DNA of 38,309 bases from the NCBI GenBank assembly GCA_001782235.1, contig MFOC01000001.1, positions 1 to 38,309 on the forward strand, read 5' to 3'. The notes below the pieces were generated by a model. It was given only the letters and a program-made list of their open reading frames with translations, had not been told where the DNA came from and ran no database searches. Every line of letters begins with the position of its first letter. Position 1 is the stretch's first letter. The DNA comes from Candidatus Levybacteria bacterium RIFCSPHIGHO2_02_FULL_40_18. GTDB lineage: Bacteria; Patescibacteriota; Microgenomatia; Levybacterales; GWA1-39-11. Positions 6,268 to 12,962 of the stretch are shown in pieces. A program made the position numbers and the translations under genes.

Positions 6268-8030
6268 TTTACGGTAACGGATTTTGCAAGGTTTCGAGGT
6301 TTATCAGGATCCTTATTGCCACGTGCGAGCGAAAGATAATATCCAAGTAGGTGCGAGACAGTTACTTGGGGGAGTAACGTTGCTTCCTCAATATCGTCTG
6401 TTTCAAGAAAATCGTCAAAGGTCTCGCTGTTTTTGGGTCCTACTCCTATAATGTATCCTCCTCGAGCTTTTATTTCTTGTGCATTTGAGAGGATGTCGTA
6501 GTAAGTTTCGTCATTTGAAGCAAATACGATACAAGGAGTACCTTTTTCAATAAGTGCTATGACGCCATGCTTGAGTTCTCCACCAGGAAATGCCTCTGCA
6601 TGTATATACGTTGCTTCCTTGACTTTTAAAGTTGCCTCAAGCGCTGCTGTGTATGACAATCCTCTTCCAATAATATAAATATGCTCGCTCTTTGAAAGTT
6701 TTCGGGCCAAGAATTTTATTTTTGCAACATAAACATCGGATAAAATTTGCGCTACGTTTTTTGACGCCTTTTTAAGTAAAGTTCTTCCCTTATCTTGTTT
6801 TCCTGCGAGAGTATATGCTGTTAGAATTAAAACTGCGAGCATTGCAATAAAACTTTTTGTAGCAACAACCGCCTTTTCAGGTCCTGATTCAAGCAGTATT
6901 TTAAAATCCGAGATTCTGTAGAGGGTTGAACCCAACACGTTTACTATTCCTGCGATATACGCCCCTTTTTGGGTCTTTACGCGCATTATGGGTTCTATTA
7001 CATCTATTGATTCGCCGCTCTGAGATATTGGAATAACTAGGGTTTTGTTGGTTATAAAATCCTCTATATATTTAAATTCTGATCCAATGGCAAAATTTAC
7101 GTGTTTTTTTGCAATCTTTGAAAATAAATATGTTGCCCCAATTGCAGAGTAAGATGCCGAACCACATGCTATAAGGAATGTTCCAAAAGCCTTGTCAATC
7201 AATTCGGCCAGTTTTTTTATATTAGCAACACCATTTAGGGCAATGTTTTCGATTACTCTTGGTTCTTCGTGAATCTCCTTTATGAAAAAGTGCTTGTATT
7301 TCCCTTTCTCCGTTTCTTCAAATTTCCAAGATAAGGTTGTAAGTTTGGGTTTAACATCTATCCCTTTTGGGAGCTTCAAAAGCTTGAGGTTTTTGCCAAG
7401 AATAGCCATGTGATTATCTTCAAGGAATAGCACTCTATTCGTATGCTTGAGAATTCCTGCAGCGTCAGAAGCTGCAAAAATTCCGTCTTTTCCTATGCCT
7501 ATAACAAGAGGGGAGCCATTCTTTACGGCGATAATTTCAGATGAGGCTGAATTCATAATTAGCATAGCGTTCATCCCTTTGAGTATACTGAATGAATCTC
7601 GAACAGCGGTTGCAAAACCACTTCTCTTTAAGTTATCTTCGATTAAATGGGCCATTATTTCTGTGTCTGTTTCGGAACTAAATTTATGTCCTTTTCTGAT
7701 TAATTCTTCCTTAAGCTCTGCATAGTTTTCAATTATTCCATTATGAAGAACTGCGATTTGTTTTGTGCAGTCAAGATGTGGGTGTGCGTTTTCAACGGTG
7801 ACTCCTCCGTGAGTAGCCCAACGTGTATGGCCTATCCCAATATTACTTTTGGTAAGGTTGGTTATTGCCCCACCTATTTTCCCAACATGTTTATCTACAT
7901 CTATTTTCCCACCATGTTTTATTGCTATGCCCCAAGAATCGTAACCGCGGTATTCAAGGCGTTTTAGCCCTTCAAGGACAATATTGGCAGCATCCTGTTT
8001 GTTTCCGATGTATGCGAAAATTCCGCACAT
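6264..8030 (-). CDS. glmS: Glutamine-fructose-6-phosphate aminotransferase (isomerizing)
   Basis: GlmS makes glucosamine-6-phosphate from fructose-6-phosphate and glutamine, the entry to UDP-GlcNAc and peptidoglycan. The frame is open further upstream, but the start is set at 8030 because the mature enzyme needs Cys as its first residue after Met (MCGIFAYIG). The class II amidotransferase domain shows LEYRGYDSWG, GHTRWATHGG and ETDTEIMAHLI. Two SIS isomerase domains follow (SQSGESIDVIE; then IYIIGRGLSYTAALEATLKVKE and EAFPGGELKHG), and the protein ends in the conserved LAKSVTVK tail. At 588 residues it is near family length. It is divergent from the secreted glycosidase-like gene at 8110. No glmS ribozyme is visible, and the predicted transcript has almost no leader. 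Confidence 0.97.
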   Translation of the reverse strand: MCGIFAYIGNKQDAANIVLEGLKRLEYRGYDSWGIAIKHGGKIDVDKHVGKIGGAITNLTKSNIGIGHTRWATHGGVTVENAHPHLDCTKQIAVLHNGIIENYAELKEELIRKGHKFSSETDTEIMAHLIEDNLKRSGFATAVRDSFSILKGMNAMLIMNSASSEIIAVKNGSPLVIGIGKDGIFAASDAAGILKHTNRVLFLEDNHMAILGKNLKLLKLPKGIDVKPKLTTLSWKFEETEKGKYKHFFIKEIHEEPRVIENIALNGVANIKKLAELIDKAFGTFLIACGSASYSAIGATYLFSKIAKKHVNFAIGSEFKYIEDFITNKTLVIPISQSGESIDVIEPIMRVKTQKGAYIAGIVNVLGSTLYRISDFKILLESGPEKAVVATKSFIAMLAVLILTAYTLAGKQDKGRTLLKKASKNVAQILSDVYVAKIKFLARKLSKSEHIYIIGRGLSYTAALEATLKVKEATYIHAEAFPGGELKHGVIALIEKGTPCIVFASNDETYYDILSNAQEIKARGGYIIGVGPKNSETFDDFLETDDIEEATLLPQVTVSHLLGYYLSLARGNKDPDKPRNLAKSVTVK

Positions 8031-8039
8031 AAGAAGAAT

Positions 8040-8048
8040 ATTATACCA
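8040..8048 (-). promoter_or_regulatory. Extended -10 promoter of glmS
   Basis: TGGTATAAT on the - strand (8048-8040) ends 9 nt before the glmS ATG. A leader of at most 2-3 nt is expected. Confidence 0.7.
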
Positions 8049-8083
8049 CTGGGATCGTGGACCAGTCGATAGTATCAAGGGTG

Positions 8084-8092
8084 TGATAAAAT
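8084..8092 (+). promoter_or_regulatory. Extended -10 promoter of the glycosidase-like gene
   Basis: TGATAAAAT (8084-8092) is an extended -10 element 17 nt before the ATG at 8110. Together with the glmS box it makes a compact divergent promoter of about 80 nt. Confidence 0.55.
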
Positions 8093-8109
8093 ATAGACCC
8101 TTTGATCTT

Positions 8110-9261
8110 ATGAAAATTATCGTTTCTATTGTCTTGGTCTTTACGTTTTTTATTTTAGCCCGACAATCTGATGCGATCTATGATTCTTCAACTCGATCTA
8201 ATAACATCTCTGGAATTCACATATTGTTTACATACGAAATTCCAAAAGCTGCAGAGCTTGTAAATTCCTCGGGGGGAGATTGGGGATATGTAACCATTCC
8301 GATTCAGTATGGGGATCGAGATCTTGAAAAATGGCAGAAATTCATGGATGAGTCTCGGCGCCACCATGTCATTCCGATAATTCGCGTAGCCACCGAGCCT
8401 TTTTACAAAAACACGAGCGTATGGAGAAAACCAAATGATTTTGATATTGTAGATTTCGCAAACTTTTTAAATTCTGTTTCCTGGCCGACAAAAAACCGCT
8501 ATGTTCTTTTATTTAATGAAGTAAATCGATTTGATGAATGGGGAGGAGAGCCACCCGCACCATCAGAATACGCAGATTTTGTATCCTATGCAGTAGACGC
8601 GTTCAAAGCTCGGAATCAGGATTTTTTCATAATTGCAGGCGGCCTTGATAATGCTTCTCCAAATGACGGCGAAAAATACCTTGATAATTTAGTTTACCTC
8701 CGAAGAATGCATGAACATAATCCCGATGTTTTTAAAAAAATCGATGGGTTCTCAAGCCATTCATATCCCAATCCGAACTTTTCGCAGGCTCCTTCGCAAG
8801 GCAAAATTGAAGGAACATCAACTTATAAATTTGAAGTAGATCTAGTTGAAAGATTATCGGGTAGAGCTTTGCCCGTATTTATAACAGAAACCGGCTGGAA
8901 CGCTGATGTTCTTTCTGACGGTGTGGTTTCGGAATATTTCAAAATTGCTATGAATAATTGGAAGCAGGATGTACGTGTAGTAGCTGTTACACCTTTTATC
9001 CTTGAATCCAATGGCGGCCCGTTTGATAAGTTTACATTTCTTAAAAACGGAAAATTTACAAATTATGGACTCTCATACCAACAGTTGCCAAAAACTAAGG
9101 GCGATCCTGTTATAAATCCTTCGAAAATTATCGCAACCAATGTTGCTAAGCCGAAAGCAATGCCCAGAGTCAACTTTATTGCGGCGAGTTTTCTCCCGGA
9201 GCTCTCATTTGATTCAAAAATCCTAAAAAATTATTTCAAAATGATTTTAGGAATAAAATAA
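8110..9261 (+). CDS. Secreted glycoside hydrolase-like protein (clan GH-A fold)
   Basis: The frame is open from 7984, but that part lies antisense to glmS. The ATG at 8110 begins a clear signal peptide (MKIIVSIVLVFTFFILA). The mature part has the marks of a (beta/alpha)8 glycosidase of clan GH-A. An NE pair follows a beta strand (YVLLFNEVN, Glu about 137, the usual acid/base), SSHSYPNP lies on a later strand, and a second Glu ends another strand (VFITETGW, Glu about 260, the usual nucleophile). The length of 383 aa fits a single catalytic domain. The family number and the sugar attacked cannot be told. A weakly hydrophobic tail (about 350-383) may attach it to the surface. Likely acts outside the membrane on cell-surface or environmental glycans. 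Confidence 0.7.
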   Translation: MKIIVSIVLVFTFFILARQSDAIYDSSTRSNNISGIHILFTYEIPKAAELVNSSGGDWGYVTIPIQYGDRDLEKWQKFMDESRRHHVIPIIRVATEPFYKNTSVWRKPNDFDIVDFANFLNSVSWPTKNRYVLLFNEVNRFDEWGGEPPAPSEYADFVSYAVDAFKARNQDFFIIAGGLDNASPNDGEKYLDNLVYLRRMHEHNPDVFKKIDGFSSHSYPNPNFSQAPSQGKIEGTSTYKFEVDLVERLSGRALPVFITETGWNADVLSDGVVSEYFKIAMNNWKQDVRVVAVTPFILESNGGPFDKFTFLKNGKFTNYGLSYQQLPKTKGDPVINPSKIIATNVAKPKAMPRVNFIAASFLPELSFDSKILKNYFKMILGIK

Positions 9262-9313
9262 TTAGTATAAAGAACCGGTGTCAAGCTAATCCACCCTCCA
9301 GGTGTACACAACT

Positions 9314-9341
9314 GGATACTCAATACTCGATACTGTATACT
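9314..9341 (+). repeat. Four-unit heptamer array carrying a -10 box
   Basis: Four 7-nt units share ATACT at positions 3-7: GGATACT, CAATACT, CGATACT and GTATACT. The last unit contains TATACT (9336-9341), a good -10 hexamer exactly 6 nt before the ATG at 9348. The array appears to supply the promoter for the metallopeptidase gene. No mirrored arm is seen. Confidence 0.65.
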
Positions 9342-9347
9342 CGTAGG

Positions 9348-9716
9348 ATGAAGTGGCAGAGGGATGGTAAAATTCAGAAAGAACTTCGCAAATTAGTTCG
9401 TCATTTGTCTTTCGACCATGTAAGGCCTACTCAAGTACACGCATTCAGAACTTATGGGTCAAAGGCTCGGGCATATGCAAGGATTTGGGCTTTCCCAAAA
9501 ATCTTCCAAGAGGTCCTCAATGTTCAGCCGGCATACGTAATCGAGGTTTTGTCCGAAAAGTTCGATAAGCTCTCGGAAGATAATAAGACAAAAGTCTTAA
9601 TTCATGAACTATTGCACATACCTAAAAATTTTTCAGGAAGCCTTCTGCCACACAGAGGACGAGGTAGAAGATTGGATAAAGAAGTCGAACGGTTATATAA
9701 AATGTACAAAACGTGA
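9348..9716 (+). CDS. Small zinc metallopeptidase-like protein (HELLH)
   Basis: The 122-residue protein contains HELLHIPKNF (His86, Glu87, His90), the HExxH zinc-peptidase motif on a helix. A further His at about 102 (SLLPHRGRGRRLD) is a plausible third ligand. This layout matches the short 'putative phage metallopeptidase' family (PF18894 as I recall it), found in archaea and candidate-phylum bacteria. There is no signal peptide, so it should act in the cytoplasm. Target unknown. The N-terminal 60 residues are basic (KIQKELRKLVRHL). It is flanked on both sides by short-unit tandem arrays. Confidence 0.65.
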   Translation: MKWQRDGKIQKELRKLVRHLSFDHVRPTQVHAFRTYGSKARAYARIWAFPKIFQEVLNVQPAYVIEVLSEKFDKLSEDNKTKVLIHELLHIPKNFSGSLLPHRGRGRRLDKEVERLYKMYKT

Positions 9717-9717
9717 T

Positions 9718-9796
9718 AGTTTATAAGGTTTATAAAGTTTTTAAAGTTCATAAAATTACCTTATGAACCTTACAAACCTTAAGAACTTTACGAACT
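9718..9796. repeat. Mirrored array of 4+4 nonamers
   Basis: The left arm (9718-9753) is four 9-nt units and the right arm (9761-9796) is four units in inverted orientation, separated by a 7-nt spacer. Read in the same direction, all eight units fit RGTTYNTAA. GTT and TAA are invariant in 8 of 8, position 1 is A or G, position 5 is T or C, and position 6 varies freely. The two 36-nt arms match at 28 of 36 positions. The element fills the gap between the metallopeptidase stop and the holA ATG, ending 5 nt before it. Confidence 0.9.
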
Positions 9797-9801
9797 GACG
9801 T

Positions 9802-10485
9802 ATGATTTACATAATTTCAGGCGAGGATGTTGTTTCGTCAAGAAATAAGCTAAGCGAACTACTTTCGGGAAAAGAAAATATTGTTCGTTTGGACGGAAAA
9901 AAGGCTACGATTGCGGAGCTTGACGAGGCACTTTTAGGAGGAAGTTTGTTTTCTGATTCAAAGGTGGTTGTTTTGGAGTACTTCTCGAAACTAAAGCCGG
10001 AGGTAAGGGTTTGGGAGATTCTGAACCAAGTTCAGAATGACAAAAGTACGGACGTGATTCTTTGGGATGATATTGACCTTAGCAAAAAGAAATTTCCAAA
10101 AAAAGTTCAGATTTTTAACTTTCTATTCCCAAAGTTCTACTACGCATTTTTGGATAGTTTTGAACCAAATTCGAAAAAGACCTTAGAACTACTTACGGAA
10201 GTTCTAAAAACTTTTGAACCGGAGCAGGTTTTGTATGGACTTGTTCGGAGAGTTCGGCAACTTTTGATTATAAAGTCTAATAACTATTCGGAGTTTTCGG
10301 AATTTAAGCGAGTGCAATCATGGCAAATTTCAAAACTAAAAAAACAGGCTAATCTTTGGTCTGAAAATCAATTAAAAAAGGCATTTCTTGAACTTGCCAA
10401 ACTTGATGAAAAAATGAAAACCAGCAATCTTCCCTTGCCGTTAGCATCTCACCTTGACATTCTACTCCTCTCCGAATTAAACTAA
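9802..10485 (+). CDS. holA: DNA polymerase III delta subunit
   Basis: HolA is the clamp-loader subunit that opens the sliding clamp. The 227-residue product begins with the usual MIYIISGED segment and has the family's N-terminal alpha/beta fold with acidic patches (VILWDDIDL). Its C-terminal helical domain includes LYGLVRRVRQLLIIKS and LAKLDEKMKTSNLPLPLASHLDILLL, which is typical of HolA ends. It is short compared with the about 340 aa of E. coli. It lacks a Walker motif, as expected. A perfect palindrome (10018-10038) lies in frame and encodes ILNQVQN (residues 73-79), probably an insertion. The mirrored nonamer array lies immediately upstream. It is followed after 11 nt by the phosphomannomutase gene, probably in one operon. 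Confidence 0.85.
   Translation: MIYIISGEDVVSSRNKLSELLSGKENIVRLDGKKATIAELDEALLGGSLFSDSKVVVLEYFSKLKPEVRVWEILNQVQNDKSTDVILWDDIDLSKKKFPKKVQIFNFLFPKFYYAFLDSFEPNSKKTLELLTEVLKTFEPEQVLYGLVRRVRQLLIIKSNNYSEFSEFKRVQSWQISKLKKQANLWSENQLKKAFLELAKLDEKMKTSNLPLPLASHLDILLLSELN
10018..10038. repeat. Perfect palindrome in frame within holA
   Basis: ATTCTGAAC-CAA-GTTCAGAAT is a 9-bp perfect inverted repeat of exactly 21 nt, encoding seven residues, ILNQVQN. I recognise the peptide ILNQVQxD as one that recurs in unrelated proteins of environmental genomes, as expected for a mobile mini-palindrome that can be tolerated in coding sequence. Confidence 0.7.
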
Positions 10486-10496
10486 TTCCTAACATC

Positions 10497-11876
10497 ATGA
10501 TCCCTTCGCATATTTTTAAAGGCTATGATATCCGTGGCCTTTACCCAGAGGAACTGAATGAGGAGAATATTAAAACTATAGTTTCGGCAATTTATAAATT
10601 CTTCAAAAAGGGGAAGCCCAAAAACGATAAGCTGACTTTAGTTGTCGGCACCGATATGAGAGTTTCATCACCGTCACTTACAAAAGCGGCTATAGATACG
10701 CTTGTTTCACTCGGAGCAAATATAGTAGACATTGGTGTTGTTTCAACGCCCACATTCTATTTTGCTGTTTCGCACTACGGGTATGAATGCGGAATGCAGA
10801 TTACGGCTTCTCATAATCCTCCGCAATGGAACGGGGTGAAATTTGTGAAAAAAGGTAATCGAGGATTGGTTAAGATAGGAAAACCTACGGGAATGGATGA
10901 CGTTAAAAAGATGGTTCTTGAGAATGACTTGCCAAAACCGGCACCCGGTGGTTCGATAGTAAAAAAAAGCGGAATACTCAAAGACGAGGTCGAGAATTCT
11001 TTAAAAATTATTGGCAGTCCCAATATAGGAACGTTCAAAATAGTCGCGGATCCGGCGAATGCCATGGGGTCTCAATATATCGAAGCGCTATTCAAGCGTG
11101 TTCCTCAAGAATTAATTAGAATGAACTGGGAGCTTGATGGCACGTTTCCCGCACATCAACCTGATCCTCTTCAAACTGAAACATTGGTGGATTTACAAAA
11201 AAGAGTAATTTCCGAGAACGCAGATCTGGGTCTTGCTCCAGATGGAGACGGAGATAGATTATTTTTTATTGATGAAAAAGGCAACATCGTTCCTCCAGCT
11301 ATTATTACATCAATTGTTGCGAGCGAACTTCTTGCCAATCATCCGAGAGACACGATCTATGTTGATATTAGATACTTGTTTACCCCAAAGAAGATAATTG
11401 AGGAGGCCGGTGGAAAAGTAGAGATTACCCGGGTGGGACATGCTTACATAACGGAAGCCATGAACAAAACCGGAGGTATTTTTGCAGGAGAATCATCTGC
11501 CCACTACTTCTTCCGTGAAACAGGAAATGCAGAATCGCAAATGCCTGTAATTCTTATGATTCTTAAGGTCCTAACACGTGAAGGCAAGCCGTTTTCAGAA
11601 ATCATCGAACAGTACAGAAAAAGTTATGAATCGGGCGAATTTAATTTTAAAATAACAAACGCAGCTGAAATTCTTGATGCTCTTTCCCAAAAGTATAAAG
11701 ATGGAGAACTTAAAACAATGGATGGCGTTGCTATTTCATATCCAGATTGGCGTTTTTCAGTCAGAACTTCAAACACAGAACCCCTGCTTCGTCTTAATGT
11801 CGAAGCATATGAATTGAACGTAATGGAAGCAAAAAGAGACGAAATAAAAGCACTTATTGAGTCATTAGCTAAATAA
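10497..11876 (+). CDS. Phosphomannomutase/phosphoglucomutase
   Basis: This alpha-D-phosphohexomutase interconverts hexose 1- and 6-phosphates for nucleotide-sugar synthesis. All four family signatures are present over 459 aa: the active-site serine loop (MQITASHNPPQWNGVKF, about residue 103), the metal loop (PDGDGDRLFF), the sugar-binding loop (GIFAGESSAHYFF) and the phosphate-binding loop (VRTSNTEPLLRL) near the C-terminus. The GESSAH form favours dual mannose/glucose specificity. It lies between holA and the phosphoglucose/phosphomannose isomerase. Together they can connect fructose-6-P with mannose-1-P and glucose-1-P for the glycosyltransferases in this window. Confidence 0.93.
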   Translation: MIPSHIFKGYDIRGLYPEELNEENIKTIVSAIYKFFKKGKPKNDKLTLVVGTDMRVSSPSLTKAAIDTLVSLGANIVDIGVVSTPTFYFAVSHYGYECGMQITASHNPPQWNGVKFVKKGNRGLVKIGKPTGMDDVKKMVLENDLPKPAPGGSIVKKSGILKDEVENSLKIIGSPNIGTFKIVADPANAMGSQYIEALFKRVPQELIRMNWELDGTFPAHQPDPLQTETLVDLQKRVISENADLGLAPDGDGDRLFFIDEKGNIVPPAIITSIVASELLANHPRDTIYVDIRYLFTPKKIIEEAGGKVEITRVGHAYITEAMNKTGGIFAGESSAHYFFRETGNAESQMPVILMILKVLTREGKPFSEIIEQYRKSYESGEFNFKITNAAEILDALSQKYKDGELKTMDGVAISYPDWRFSVRTSNTEPLLRLNVEAYELNVMEAKRDEIKALIESLAK

Positions 11877-11879
11877 TCG

Positions 11880-11888
11880 TGGTATATT
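11880..11888 (+). promoter_or_regulatory. Extended -10 promoter, leaderless start
   Basis: TGGTATATT ends 6 nt before the ATG at 11895 and lies just after the preceding stop codon, so the isomerase gene probably has its own leaderless transcript. Confidence 0.65.
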
Positions 11889-11894
11889 TAATAA

Positions 11895-12923
11895 ATGGCT
11901 GATTCTGTTGACAAGTCGAATTTGAGGCAAGTAATACTTGAGACGCCAGGGCAGTTTGAGGTTGGTCTCTCTCTTGCCAAAGATGTTAAGGTCGAAGGGG
12001 AATTTGAGAACGTGACTATTTCCGGAATGGGAGGTTCGGCACTTCCTGCAAACCTGCTCCGAACCTATTGCAATAGCCTTTTTAAAACTCACCCGAATTA
12101 TAAACCTTTCGAAATCTATATTAATCGATATTATTCGCTTCCACCCGAAAGCCATGGGTCAACCACATTAAACTTTATTGCTTCTTATTCGGGGAACACG
12201 GAGGAAACAATAAGTTCTCTTGAGGAGGCGCAATCGGCAGGATTGAAATTCGTCGGTTTCTCAAGCGGAGGTAGAGTTGAAGAGCTTTGCAAGCAATATG
12301 GAGTGCCTCACATAAAGCTTCCCATGCCAAACCCAAATTTTCAGCCGAGAATGGGGACAGGATATTTTTTTGCCTCCATGTTTCAATTATTGATTAATCA
12401 AGGACTGATTCCTGATACAACTTCTGAATTACTGGCTCTTGCTGGAAAGCTTAATGAACACATGGAGCATCACGAAAATCAAGGGAAAGAATTAGCGAGC
12501 AAAATCCGTGGGAAAACGCCGGTAATTTATTCATCGCCAAAATATAAGCCAGTTGCTATGATTTGGAAAATAAAAATAAATGAAAATGCAAAAACTCCTG
12601 CTTTTTGGAATTTTTTTCCTGAACTTGATCACAATGAAATGGTTGGATTCACAAACCCTCAGGGAAAATTCTTTATAATAATGCTTAAAGATTCAGAGGA
12701 TGACCCTCGAAATCTTAAAAGATTTGATGCGACTTCGAAACTTTTGCGAGAAAAGGGCGTTGAGTCTGAGATTGTTGAAATGCATGGAAATAATGTGTTT
12801 TCCAAAATGTTTTCGTCTCTTAATCTTGCTGATTGGACATCCTACTATTTAGCGCTTGAGTACGGTCAAGACCCCACCCCTGTAGATATGGTAGAAAAGC
12901 TCAAGAAGATTCTTGCTTCATAA
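11895..12923 (+). CDS. Bifunctional phosphoglucose/phosphomannose isomerase
   Basis: This enzyme interconverts glucose-6-P or mannose-6-P and fructose-6-P, replacing separate Pgi and ManA enzymes. The 342-residue length and motifs match the archaeal/candidate-phylum bifunctional PGI/PMI family (SIS domain plus PF10432). They include TISGMGGSALPANLL near residue 42, the SIS phosphate loop SYSGNTEETI, and the C-terminal catalytic FPELDHNEMVGF. The neighbour upstream is the hexose-phosphate mutase, fitting one pathway. I see nothing missing in the active site. Confidence 0.88.
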   Translation: MADSVDKSNLRQVILETPGQFEVGLSLAKDVKVEGEFENVTISGMGGSALPANLLRTYCNSLFKTHPNYKPFEIYINRYYSLPPESHGSTTLNFIASYSGNTEETISSLEEAQSAGLKFVGFSSGGRVEELCKQYGVPHIKLPMPNPNFQPRMGTGYFFASMFQLLINQGLIPDTTSELLALAGKLNEHMEHHENQGKELASKIRGKTPVIYSSPKYKPVAMIWKIKINENAKTPAFWNFFPELDHNEMVGFTNPQGKFFIIMLKDSEDDPRNLKRFDATSKLLREKGVESEIVEMHGNNVFSKMFSSLNLADWTSYYLALEYGQDPTPVDMVEKLKKILAS

Positions 12924-12926
12924 TTC

Positions 12927-12956
12927 TTGCATTCTTCGTTATTTTTCCTGTACGAT
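12927..12956 (+). promoter_or_regulatory. Promoter of ppsA, leaderless start
   Basis: TTGCAT (12927-12932), an 18-nt spacer and TACGAT (12951-12956, preceded by TG) end 6 nt before the ATG at 12963. It probably also drives enolase downstream. Confidence 0.6.
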
Positions 12957-12962
12957 TAAATT

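Noticed and set aside
7984-8109. N-terminal extension of the glycosidase-like protein
   Set aside because: It is antisense to the glmS start and would bury the signal peptide; the ATG at 8110 gives a clean signal sequence.
8031-8110. glmS ribozyme upstream of glmS
   Set aside because: The gap holds only two opposed promoters, and the predicted transcript starts 2-3 nt before the ATG; no ribozyme core is visible.
9718-9796. Possible CRISPR array
   Set aside because: Units are only 9 nt, have no spacers and are inverted in the second half; no cas gene is in the window.
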